Source: Mycolicibacter sinensis
GTDB lineage: Bacteria > Actinomycetota > Actinomycetes > Mycobacteriales > Mycobacteriaceae
Reading direction: 5' to 3'
Assembly: GCF_001667375.1 (NCBI RefSeq)
Contig: NZ_LZIN01000087.1
Span: 1-49,435, forward strand
Length of the DNA stretch: 49,435 nt
Shown here: in pieces, positions 8,085 through 15,320 of the stretch
Layout: each line of letters opens with the position of its first letter
Numbering within the stretch: position 1 is the first letter of the stretch
Program-made: the position numbers and the translations under genes
Notes under the pieces: generated by a model
The model's database searches: none
The model's input: only the letters and a program-made list of their open reading frames with translations
What the model was told of the DNA's origin: nothing

Positions 8085-8148
8085 TTTTATATAGCACTGA
8101 TGGTAGGTTTGCGCAAGAGGATCTATCGACGAGTGGAAGCGACGTACG

Positions 8149-8571
8149 TTGACCGACGACATGAGTGCCCGATCCGGGCTCGGGGTATACAGCATCTCCG
8201 TGGCCGCTGAGTTGTCCGGTATCGGGCCGCAGACCTTGCGGCTCTATGAGAGTCGCGGCCTGCTCACCCCGGCGCGCACCGCCGGTGGGACGCGGCGCTA
8301 CAGCGATGACGATCTCGCCCGGCTGCAGCGGATCGGGGAGCTGATCGGCCTGGGAATCAACGTCGCGGGTGTCGGGGAGATCTTAGGCCTGGAAGCGCGT
8401 AACGCCCGGCTAGAGTCGGACAACAGCAGGCTGGATTCGGACAACGACCGGCTGCGGTCCGATAACGACCGATTGAAGTCGGACTATGCCCTGCTCGCCG
8501 CCGAACGCGCCGCGCAACCGGACCGGGGCACGCAGGCGCAGAAACGACAGAAACGAAAGGGGTCCCGATGA
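8149..8571 (+). CDS. MerR-family regulator, HspR-like, with heptad-repeat tail
   Basis: A 140-residue DNA-binding regulator. The winged-helix MerR domain is at about 14-82: YSISVAAELSGIGPQTLRLYE, GLLTPARTAGGTRRYSDDDL, then LGINVAGVGEIL, very like mycobacterial HspR. After it comes a striking coiled coil of four exact heptads beginning LESDNSR (residues 88-115), then a basic tail KRQKRKGSR. There are no metal-binding cysteines. The start is TTG 8149 or ATG 8161; neither has a strong RBS. It is divergent from hsp18 and overlaps the next gene by ATGA. It probably represses hsp18. Confidence 0.85.
   Translation: MTDDMSARSGLGVYSISVAAELSGIGPQTLRLYESRGLLTPARTAGGTRRYSDDDLARLQRIGELIGLGINVAGVGEILGLEARNARLESDNSRLDSDNDRLRSDNDRLKSDYALLAAERAAQPDRGTQAQKRQKRKGSR
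8410..8493 (+). repeat. Four 21-bp imperfect tandem repeats encoding coiled-coil heptads
   Basis: In-frame 21-bp units start at 8410, 8431, 8452 and 8473, each encoding L-x-S-D-(N/Y)-x-(R/L). They form a leucine-zipper-like coiled coil in the MerR protein. Codon choices differ between units (tcg/tcc, gac/gat, cgg/cga), so the repeat is not a very recent duplication. Confidence 0.8.
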
Positions 8572-8774
8572 CCAACGCCGACGGGCTGCCGCCGACCGAG
8601 GGCGTTCCGGAAGCCGATCTCGCCGAACAGCTGATCGACACCTCCGACGAGGACCACGGCCTGGATCCAGCACACCTGGAAAACATCCACGACCTCGAGG
8701 CCAATCCTGCGGACGTGATCGATCAGGCGACCAGCGTTCCCCTCCCCGACGAGGACTACGACAGCGGCCAGTAG
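8568..8774 (+). CDS. Small acidic protein coupled to the MerR regulator
   Basis: A 68-residue, strongly acidic protein (starts MTNADGLPPTEGVPEADLAE, ends PLPDEDYDSGQ) with no hydrophobic segment, probably largely disordered. Its ATG overlaps the stop of the merR gene (ATGA), so it is translated with the regulator and may bind or modulate it. No family is recognised. Convergent with the CDGSH gene 15 nt downstream. Confidence 0.7.
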   Translation: MTNADGLPPTEGVPEADLAEQLIDTSDEDHGLDPAHLENIHDLEANPADVIDQATSVPLPDEDYDSGQ

Positions 8775-8789
8775 CGCAGGACCGCCCTC

Positions 8790-9011
8790 CTACTCGGTTT
8801 CGGCCACCTCGTCGTCCACGTGGCGGCGCGACGGTTCGCGACGCCGGTGGCTGGTGTCGCAGAGCGGGTAGTTGCGGCTGCGCCCGCAGGCGCAGATGGC
8901 GACCATGAACCGATCCGATTCCACGACGCCCTCAGCTGTCTCGATGCGTACCGGCCCGGGAACCAGGACCGGGCCGTTGCGGACCGGGCGTACCAGCCGC
9001 GGTTCGGTCAT
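8790..9011 (-). CDS. CDGSH-type iron-sulfur protein
   Basis: A 73-residue protein carrying the [2Fe-2S] ligand set C40-x-C42-(x8)-C51-D-x-S-H55 in the context CACGRSRNYPLCDTSH, the mitoNEET-type CDGSH motif with Thr in place of Gly. The N-terminal half forms a short beta segment (GPVLVPGPVRIETAEG). Redox or cluster-transfer function is typical. The ATG overlaps the stop of the methyltransferase gene (ATGA), indicating coupled translation from the SigF-type promoter at 9713-9738. Confidence 0.85.
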   Translation of the reverse strand: MTEPRLVRPVRNGPVLVPGPVRIETAEGVVESDRFMVAICACGRSRNYPLCDTSHRRREPSRRHVDDEVAETE

Positions 9012-9703
9012 GGTTTGTCCGCCCGGATCACCACCAGCTGCTCTTCGCGGCAGCCGCGGGGCATCCGCCCGGTTCGTTCCAGCCAGCCGGCGCGGGCCGA
9101 GAGCACCGGCCCGAACGGAATCCAGCGGGACGCCACGATGTCGGCGTCCAACCCGCCGTCTCGCAGCACTTTCAGCGACCTGCCCGCGTCGGCCAGTGCG
9201 GACTGGACCAACAGAAAGGAACCACCGCTGCGTAACAGCGTGCCGGCTGAGCGGCACAGCGGGTCGAGGATGATCCGGCCGTCGACACCGCCGTTCCACG
9301 ACCACTCCGGGCCGCCGGCCGCCGGGATCGCGCTGCCGTGGCGCGGACTGGGCACATAGGGCGGGTTCGAGACGACCAGGTCGAATGGGTCGCAGCCCAA
9401 CGCGCCGGTCCACGGGCCGTGCCGGATCTCCACGTCCACCCCGGAGGCGCGTGCATTGTCCCGCGAGCACCGCACCGCGCGCGGACAGATGTCGAACGCG
9501 GTGACGCTGTCGGCGCCCATTTCGGCCGCCGCGATCGCCACCACCCCCGAGCCGGTACACAGGTCGAGCACCCGGCTTGCGCGGGCCAGGCCCGACGATT
9601 CAATCGTCTCTATCAGCAGGTGCGAATCCTGCTGCGGGGCATAGACGCCGAGCGGAGTCACTAAATCGGTCCTGGTAGCGGACGTGGCGATGATGGGGTT
9701 CAC
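9008..9703 (-). CDS. HemK/PrmC-like class I methyltransferase
   Basis: A 231-residue SAM-dependent enzyme. Motif I DLCTGSG is at 47-53 and the amide-methylating NPPY motif at 113-116, as in glutamine N5-methyltransferases and adenine-N6 enzymes. It is shorter than bacterial PrmC and lacks PrmC's N-terminal helical domain, so it resembles the HemK2/MTQ2 size class. The substrate is unknown; a release factor or another GGQ-type protein is possible. GTG start at 9703, 9 nt after a perfect SigF -10 element, suggests a leaderless mRNA. Confidence 0.8.
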   Translation of the reverse strand: MNPIIATSATRTDLVTPLGVYAPQQDSHLLIETIESSGLARASRVLDLCTGSGVVAIAAAEMGADSVTAFDICPRAVRCSRDNARASGVDVEIRHGPWTGALGCDPFDLVVSNPPYVPSPRHGSAIPAAGGPEWSWNGGVDGRIILDPLCRSAGTLLRSGGSFLLVQSALADAGRSLKVLRDGGLDADIVASRWIPFGPVLSARAGWLERTGRMPRGCREEQLVVIRADKP

Positions 9704-9712
9704 GCACCCGGT

Positions 9713-9738
9713 TTACCCGGCCACCGTCGCCGACAAAC
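9713..9738 (-). promoter_or_regulatory. SigF-type promoter, leaderless, for the methyltransferase/CDGSH pair
   Basis: Minus strand GTTT (9738-9735), 16 nt, GGGTAA (9718-9713). The -10 ends 9 nt before the GTG start at 9703, so the transcript is predicted to begin at or next to the start codon. Confidence 0.7.
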
Positions 9739-9815
9739 GCCGTTGCTCGTGCGCGAGACGTGTCACGGCCCTTCGTCGGGGCATACCCCTTTCGCCTCGC
9801 GGGTAGTCACCAGCC

Positions 9816-10928
9816 ATGACTTTGCGCGCAGCCACCGCGATCCCGATCGAATCCGTCGACGTCTCGGCCTACTCGATCCCCACCGACTCCCCCGAATCCG
9901 ACGGCACCCTGACCTGGGACTCGACCACGTTCGTGCTGGTCAGCGTCCGCGCCGGGGGAATCGTCGGAACCGGCTACACCTACGGCGGCACGGCGGTGGC
10001 CACCGTGGTGGAAGCCAAGCTGACCGACGTGATCACCGGCGAGGACGCGTTGCAGCCGCCGGCCCGGTGGGCCGGAATGCAGCACGCGGTGCGCAACCTG
10101 GGCAAGCCGGGCGTGGTCGCCTCGGCGATCGCCGCGGTTGACATCGCGCTGTGGGACCTGCGGGCCCGGCTGCTGGACGAGCCGCTGGTCATCACCTTGG
10201 GCGCCGTCCACGACACCACCCCGATCTACGGCAGCGGCGGGTTCACCTCCTATGACAACGACACCTTGTGCAAGCAGTTGTGCGGCTGGGCGGAGGCCGG
10301 CATCCCCCGGGTCAAGATGAAGGTGGGGCGCGACCCGGATGCCGACGCCAACCGGGTGTCAGCGGCCCGCGCGGCGATCGGCGACGGGATCGAGTTGTTC
10401 GTCGACGCCAACGGCGCCTACCACCGCAAGCAGGCCCTGTGGTGGGCTCATCGCTTCGCCGATTTCGACGTGCGGTGGTTCGAGGAGCCGGTGAGCTCTG
10501 ATGATCTCGAGGGCCTGCACCAGCTGAGTCGCAACGGTCCGCCGGGGATGGACATCACCGCCGGCGAATACGGTTACCACCTGCCGTATTTCGAGCAGAT
10601 GTTGGCCGCCGGCGCGGTGGACTGCCTGCAGGCCGACGTCACCCGTGCACTGGGCATCACCGGTGTGCTCAAAGTCGGAGCGCTCTGCGACGCCCGCGGC
10701 ATCGACCTGTCGCTGCACTGCGCGCCGCAGATCAGCGCTCAGGTCGGCACGGCGCTGTGGCATCTGCGCCATCTCGAATACTTCCACGACCATGTGCGGA
10801 TCGAAGGGCTGGCCTTCGACGGCGTGAACAGCCCGGAGCCCGGCGGGGTACTACGCCCGGACCGGGCCTCGCCCGGGCACGGGTTGACTGTCAAGCAGGC
10901 CGACCTCGAGGAGTTTCGCGTCGCCTGA
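9816..10928 (+). CDS. Enolase-superfamily enzyme (mandelate racemase/muconate lactonising type)
   Basis: A 370-residue dehydratase/racemase-type enzyme. Catalytic KxK is K167-M-K169; metal ligands are D197 (FVDANGAY), E223 (WFEEP) and E251 (TAGEYG); the general base His301 lies in LSLHCAPQ. The combination of KxK and a C-terminal His fits the mandelate racemase subgroup acting on sugar acids or related alpha-hydroxy acids. The N-terminal capping domain is intact. GGGTAG ends 9 nt before the ATG, but the -35 is poor (CATA). The 3' end overlaps the convergent Fe-S gene by 38 nt. Confidence 0.85.
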   Translation: MTLRAATAIPIESVDVSAYSIPTDSPESDGTLTWDSTTFVLVSVRAGGIVGTGYTYGGTAVATVVEAKLTDVITGEDALQPPARWAGMQHAVRNLGKPGVVASAIAAVDIALWDLRARLLDEPLVITLGAVHDTTPIYGSGGFTSYDNDTLCKQLCGWAEAGIPRVKMKVGRDPDADANRVSAARAAIGDGIELFVDANGAYHRKQALWWAHRFADFDVRWFEEPVSSDDLEGLHQLSRNGPPGMDITAGEYGYHLPYFEQMLAAGAVDCLQADVTRALGITGVLKVGALCDARGIDLSLHCAPQISAQVGTALWHLRHLEYFHDHVRIEGLAFDGVNSPEPGGVLRPDRASPGHGLTVKQADLEEFRVA

Positions 10929-12388
10929 ATCCGACGGCTGCGGCCGCGATCCCAGCCGCGAAAACCACCGGCCCGGCGGTCCGGACGACCCGCATCGAGA
11001 TCCCGGGCGCCGGGCGCCCGGGCGGGCGGACGGAGCCGACCTCCGCGGACTCCCGCGCCATGGCCATCAGCTGGCCCAGGTGCAGCGCTGAGGCGGCGCG
11101 GGCGTCGGAAAGCTGCGTCTGGCAGGAGAACCCGTCGGCCACCACCGTCGCGTCCGGGTTCTTGCGAATGGCCGGAAACAACGCCTGCTCACCGCAGTCC
11201 ATCGAGATCTGATACTTGCCCTCTTCGAAGCCGAACGATCCGGCCAGCCCGCAGCACCCCCCGGATACCGGCTCGACGTCGACACCCATTTTCTGCAGCA
11301 CCTGCTGGTCGGCGTCGACGCCGCCGGTGGCTCGCTGATGGCAGTGGCCCCACAGCAGGGCCCGCACCCCGGAGGTCTGCGGTACCCCGACGTCGAACTT
11401 GGCGAAGAACTCCGCGAAATGATAGCTGTTGCGCACCAGCCGTTCGGCGTCGTCGTCGTGCGGAAGCAGTTTGGGCAGCTCTTCTTTGAACACCGCCAGG
11501 CAGCTCGGCTCCATCCCTACCACCGGTGTGTCGTTGCGGATCTCGTCGCGCAGCTGGGAAAGCACGTCCAGCAGATAGTGTTTCGCGATGTCCAGGAAGC
11601 CGTAGTCATACAGCGGGCGTCCGCAGCAGATGTGACCGCGCGGCATGAGCACCTGCCATCCGGCCGCTTCGGTGGCCTCTACGCAGGCGACACCGACATC
11701 GGTGTGCAGGTGGTTGTTGAAGGTGTCGGGGAACAGGATGACCCGCGGTCCGCCGGAGTTGACCACCGGCCGCCGGAAGAACCACTGCTGCAACGTCATC
11801 GGTGCGAACGTCGGCAACGGCCGCTGCCGCTCGATCCCGCCGATGAATTTGGCGAGGCGCGAGAGCACCGGCGTCTGGGTAGCGAAGTTCGCCAGCTCGG
11901 GAACCTTGGCGGCCAGCCAAGCGGCCTGATCGATGAAGCCGAACGCGTAGGCATAGCGAGGCCGCCACCGGCGCAATGAGCGGTAGTGGTGATAGAGGAA
12001 CTCCGACTTGTAGGTCGGGATGTCGACGTTGACCGGGCAGTCGTTGGTGCAGCCTTTGCAGGCCAGGCACAGATCCAGCGCGTCGGCGACTTCTTTGGAC
12101 TGCCAGCCGTCTTGAATCACCTCGCCGCGCAGCATCCCGAACAGCAGCCGGGCCCGGCTCCGGGTGGAGTGCTTCTCCTCCCGGTAGGCGTCGATGACCT
12201 TGCCGGGGTTCATTTTCCACATCGGATCCCAGATCGACTTGAATTCCCGCATCGCCTCGAACGTGGCGGCGCAACTGCTTTTCCAGGCCGATCACGTTGA
12301 GCCGGTCTACCGCCGCCATCCCAGCGACGAACCGGGTGTCCGGTCGGGCGGGAATCTGCTCGGTGTGCCGGTGGCCGAGCAGGCTCAT
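10891..12388 (-). pseudogene. FAD/Fe-S oxidoreductase (D-lactate/glycolate dehydrogenase type) with its FAD domain deleted
   Basis: Mycobacterial relatives are ~950-residue fusions of an FAD-linked oxidase and an Fe-S/CCG domain. Here ATG 12388 overlaps the preceding stop (TAATG) and encodes a normal-looking start with LEKQLRRHVRGDAG. The frame then leaves that path, and from 12252 in another frame the sequence continues at the END of the FAD domain (MREFKSIWDPMWKMNPGKV). The C-terminal half is intact to 10891: ferredoxin motif CLACKGCTNDCP, CCG motifs HICCGRPL and SGGCCGLAG, and a C-terminal hydrophobic helix. About 500 residues are missing. ATG 12252 could still yield a 453-aa Fe-S protein. 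Confidence 0.75.
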
Positions 12389-14205
12389 TAGTCGTCCTTG
12401 TCGCGCAGGTCTCGCACCGTCTGCTTGGCCGACTCGGTGAACTCGTGCATCTTCTGCTTGGCGCCCTTGGTGGCGATGCTGACCCGGTCGGGATCCTTGA
12501 TCATCGCCTTGGCGGTGTTCTTCGCGATGTCCATCCGGATCTGCGGCGGCACCGGTGCGACGTCGGGGTCGACGACCACTTCCAGCACCACCGGGGTGGT
12601 GGCCGACAGCGCCTGGTCCCAGGCGTTGCCGATGTCCTTCGGGTCATCGCAGCGGATACCGGTCAGCCCGAGCATTTTGGCGAACTCGGCGTACGGCACG
12701 TCCGGGATGTATTGGGAGCCTTCGAATTTCTTCTCCCCGCCCATCGCCCGCTGCTCGAAGGTGACCTGGTTGAGGTCCTGGTTGTTGAACACGCAGAAGA
12801 TCAGCGGGCCCTTGGACAGCCGCTCCTTGTAGCGCTTCACGGTGATCATCTCGGCCAGGCCGTTCATCTGGAACACCCCGTCGCCCACCAGCGCGATCAC
12901 CGGGCGACCCGGATGGGCCAGCTTGGCGGCGATCGCATACGGCGTGCCGGGCCCCATGGTGGCGAGGTTGCCGGCCAGTGAGGCGGCCATCCCCGGCCGC
13001 AGCCGCAGATGCCGCGCCCACCAGTTGGCCACCGAGCCGGCATCGCAGGTGATGACGGAGTTGTCGGGCAGCCGCTTGGACAGCTCGTGCACCACCAGCT
13101 CGGGGTTGAGCGGGTTGGCCTTGTCGTGGGCCCGCTTGTCGAGCACCCGCCACCACTCCTGCACTTCGCTTTCGATCTTCTCGCGCCAGGACCGGTCGTC
13201 TTTGCGCTTGAGCAGCGGGATCAGCTCTTGGAGGGTGTCTTTGGAGTCGCCGATCAGATTCGCGTCCATCGGGTACCGCACGCCGATCATCCGGCCGTCG
13301 TGGTTGATCTCCACCCCGCGGCACTGCCCTTCCTTGGGCAGCCATTCGGAGTAGGGGAAGCTGGAGCCGATCATGAACAAGGTGTCGGCGCCGGACATCA
13401 TCGCTTCGCTGGCGGTGGAGCCGAGCAGCCCGATCGGACCGGTGACATAGGGCAGGTCATCGGGCAGCGCGGCCCGTCCCAGGGCGGTCTTGGCCACTCC
13501 GGCGCCCAGCAACTCGGCGACCTGCACCACTTCATCGGAGGCGTCGGCGGCGCCGGCGCCGATCAGGATCGCCACCTTCTTGGCGTCGTTGAGGATGTCG
13601 GCGGCCTTCTGCAGTTCGGGCTTCGCCGGCAACATCCGCGACCGGCTCCAGCCGACGCTGCTGTACACCGCGCCGTGCATCCGCGGCGGCGAGGGCACCG
13701 CTTCTTCCTCGGCGACGTCTTCCGGCAGGATGATGGTGGCCACCGTCCGATTCGTCAGCGCCACCTTGCACGCCCGGTCCACCAGGTGCCGGGCTTGCAC
13801 AGGCGCCATGCAGGTTTGGATGAAGTCCGACGAGACGTCTTTGTACAGCGACATCGGGTCGATCTCCTGCTGGAACGCCGCGCCCAGCGACATCCGCTTC
13901 TGCTGACCGACGATGGCGACCACCGGCTGGTGGTCGAGTTTCGCGTCGTAGAGCCCGTTGAGCAGGTGGATCGCGCCGCCGCCGGAGGTGGCCAGACAAC
14001 AGGCGAGTTCGCCGGTGAATTTGGCGTGCCCGGTCGCCATGAACGCGCCCATCTCCTCGTGCCGGGGCTGGATCAGCTCCGGGTCGCCGTTAGCCCGGTC
14101 CAGTGCGCCGAGCATGGAGAGGATGCCGTCACCGGGATATCCGAAGATCCGGTGGATCCCCCACTGGCGTAACCGGTCGATGATGAAATCCGCGGTTTTC
14201 GGCAT
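12388..14205 (-). CDS. Thiamine-diphosphate enzyme, pyruvate oxidase/acetolactate synthase-like
   Basis: A 605-residue ThDP-dependent enzyme with the three-domain POX/AHAS architecture. The catalytic Glu lies in RHEEMGAF near residues 50-51. The central domain contains VAILIGAGAADAS. The C-terminal ThDP motif runs from VGDGVFQMNG to CVFNNQDLN. The C-terminus adds a lysine-rich helical tail (TKGAKQKMHEFTESAKQ). PoxB-type pyruvate oxidation or decarboxylation is most likely; an acetolactate synthase for isoleucine/valine synthesis is less likely because it lies outside ilv context. It drives the downstream FAD/Fe-S gene by TAATG overlap. A perfect SigF-type promoter lies 45 nt upstream. Confidence 0.85.
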   Translation of the reverse strand: MPKTADFIIDRLRQWGIHRIFGYPGDGILSMLGALDRANGDPELIQPRHEEMGAFMATGHAKFTGELACCLATSGGGAIHLLNGLYDAKLDHQPVVAIVGQQKRMSLGAAFQQEIDPMSLYKDVSSDFIQTCMAPVQARHLVDRACKVALTNRTVATIILPEDVAEEEAVPSPPRMHGAVYSSVGWSRSRMLPAKPELQKAADILNDAKKVAILIGAGAADASDEVVQVAELLGAGVAKTALGRAALPDDLPYVTGPIGLLGSTASEAMMSGADTLFMIGSSFPYSEWLPKEGQCRGVEINHDGRMIGVRYPMDANLIGDSKDTLQELIPLLKRKDDRSWREKIESEVQEWWRVLDKRAHDKANPLNPELVVHELSKRLPDNSVITCDAGSVANWWARHLRLRPGMAASLAGNLATMGPGTPYAIAAKLAHPGRPVIALVGDGVFQMNGLAEMITVKRYKERLSKGPLIFCVFNNQDLNQVTFEQRAMGGEKKFEGSQYIPDVPYAEFAKMLGLTGIRCDDPKDIGNAWDQALSATTPVVLEVVVDPDVAPVPPQIRMDIAKNTAKAMIKDPDRVSIATKGAKQKMHEFTESAKQTVRDLRDKDD

Positions 14206-14249
14206 GGTGCGCTCCTTCTATCGGCACACGATCTTCTGTCGGCTCACGG

Positions 14250-14274
14250 TTACCCGTCATCGCCGTCGTCAAAC
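14250..14274 (-). promoter_or_regulatory. SigF-type promoter for the pyruvate-oxidase-like gene
   Basis: Minus strand GTTT (14274-14271), 15 nt, GGGTAA (14255-14250). It lies in the 76-nt gap before ATG 14205, giving a leader of roughly 38 nt. Confidence 0.7.
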
Positions 14275-14281
14275 AGCGCCG

Positions 14282-14953
14282 TCACACCACGGCTCTGCTC
14301 TCTCCTGTCACAGCAGCGCCGGCCAGCCGCAGGTCGTCGACGAAACCGCGGTAGGCCTCGCGCCGGTCCGTGCGGTCCCGCAGCACCGCCGAGGGATGGA
14401 CGGTGGCCAGCACCCGGGCCCGGCTGCGCACTCCCGCCGCGTCCGGCAGCCGCAGCAGCTGGCCGCGCCCGGTGGAGATCCGGAATGCGGTACCCAGCAA
14501 CGACTGCGCGGCGGTGGCACCCAGGCAGACCACGAGTTGCGGGCGCACCGCCTCGATCTCGGCGATCAGCCAGGGTCGGCACGCCACCACCTCGGTGCGG
14601 CCGGGCTTCTGGTGAATCCGGCGCTTGCCCTCCCGGCGGGTGAACTTGAAATGCTTGACCGCGTTGGTCGCATAGACCAATTCCGGGTCGATTCCCGCGT
14701 CGTGTATCGCACGGTCCAGCAGCCGGCCGGCCGGCCCCACGAACGGATGGCCCTGACGGTCCTCCTGATCACCGGGTTGCTCACCGACCAGCATCAGCGG
14801 TGCGCCACGGCGGCCTTCACCGAACACGGTCTGGGTGGCATCGCGGTACAGCTCGCAGCCGCGACACCCCGCGGCGGCGTCCCGCAATGCGCCCAGCGCC
14901 CGCTTGTCGGGTAGATAACGCTGCGCCCCCGGTACTTTCGCGGTTGCGCTCAC
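14282..14953 (-). CDS. udgX: Covalent uracil-DNA glycosylase UdgX
   Basis: A 223-residue uracil-DNA glycosylase. Motif A is GEQPGDQED (57-65), followed by HPFVGPAGRLLD. The diagnostic UdgX loop KRRIHQKP is at 110-117, with His114 the residue that in M. smegmatis UdgX bonds covalently to the abasic site after uracil removal. All four [4Fe-4S] cysteines are present (C30, C33, C125, C143), and motif ATVHPSAVLR follows. Known activity: removes uracil from DNA and stays attached, in a RecA-linked repair route. The GTG start overlaps the stop of a carbamoyltransferase remnant (GTGA), and a SigF-type promoter lies upstream of that remnant. Confidence 0.93.
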   Translation of the reverse strand: MSATAKVPGAQRYLPDKRALGALRDAAAGCRGCELYRDATQTVFGEGRRGAPLMLVGEQPGDQEDRQGHPFVGPAGRLLDRAIHDAGIDPELVYATNAVKHFKFTRREGKRRIHQKPGRTEVVACRPWLIAEIEAVRPQLVVCLGATAAQSLLGTAFRISTGRGQLLRLPDAAGVRSRARVLATVHPSAVLRDRTDRREAYRGFVDDLRLAGAAVTGESRAVV

Positions 14954-15240
14954 GCCGCCAGCTCCGGCGCGATCTCGGACTCCCAGAAGGCGAAGAACTG
15001 CTCCTGGTTGCTGGTCACGCCGATCTCCTGCGCCGCCGCTGCGATCCCGCCCTGCTCCAGACACCACCGGGCGGCGTGCACCGGCAGTTCCCAGGTGGAG
15101 AACGCCACCGCCTGCTTGCCGTGCTTGCGCCGGGTGAACCGCTCCTCTTCGGCCGCCGCGATGATCCGGCCGTCGACGACCAGGGCGGCGGCGGGGTCGT
15201 GAAAGACCGCGTTGACGCCAAGCACCCGCACCAGAACCAC
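14950..15240 (-). pseudogene. N-terminal remnant of a NodU/CmcH-type carbamoyltransferase
   Basis: The first ~62 residues (VLGVNAVFHDPAAALVVDG, then AAAEEERFTRRKHGK) are unmistakably the N-terminus of a carbamoyltransferase, normally ~550 residues. After ARWCLEQGGIA the sequence changes to an unrelated ~34-residue tail (AAAQEIGVTSNQEQFFAFWE and on) that I do not recognise and that may be the end of another protein. Only 96 codons remain, so the YrdC-like and C-terminal catalytic domains are absent and the enzyme cannot work. The frame is still open and ends in GTGA overlap with udgX, so it may serve only as a translated leader. Confidence 0.75.
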
Positions 15241-15276
15241 CCCCCGACCGCAAGAACCGCTTTGCTAGCCCAGGAA

Positions 15277-15301
15277 ATACCCACCAGCACCGGTGCTAAA
15301 C
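15277..15301 (-). promoter_or_regulatory. SigF-type promoter upstream of the carbamoyltransferase remnant and udgX
   Basis: Minus strand GTTT (15301-15298), 15 nt, GGGTAT (15282-15277), an exact consensus match. It lies about 37 nt before the GTG at 15240 and would now mainly drive udgX. Confidence 0.7.
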
Positions 15302-15320
15302 GGCGGTTGAGCAGGGTCGG

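Noticed and set aside
8060..8092. The hsp18/merR dyad followed by TTTTT as an intrinsic terminator
   Set aside because: It lies between divergent genes where no transcript is expected to end, and the stem is AT-rich and only 7 bp; an operator is more likely.
9782..9806. A plus-strand SigF promoter for the enolase-superfamily gene
   Set aside because: GGGTAG is well placed 9 nt before the ATG, but the -35 position reads CATA, not GTTT; listed only as a possible leaderless case, not as a promoter feature.
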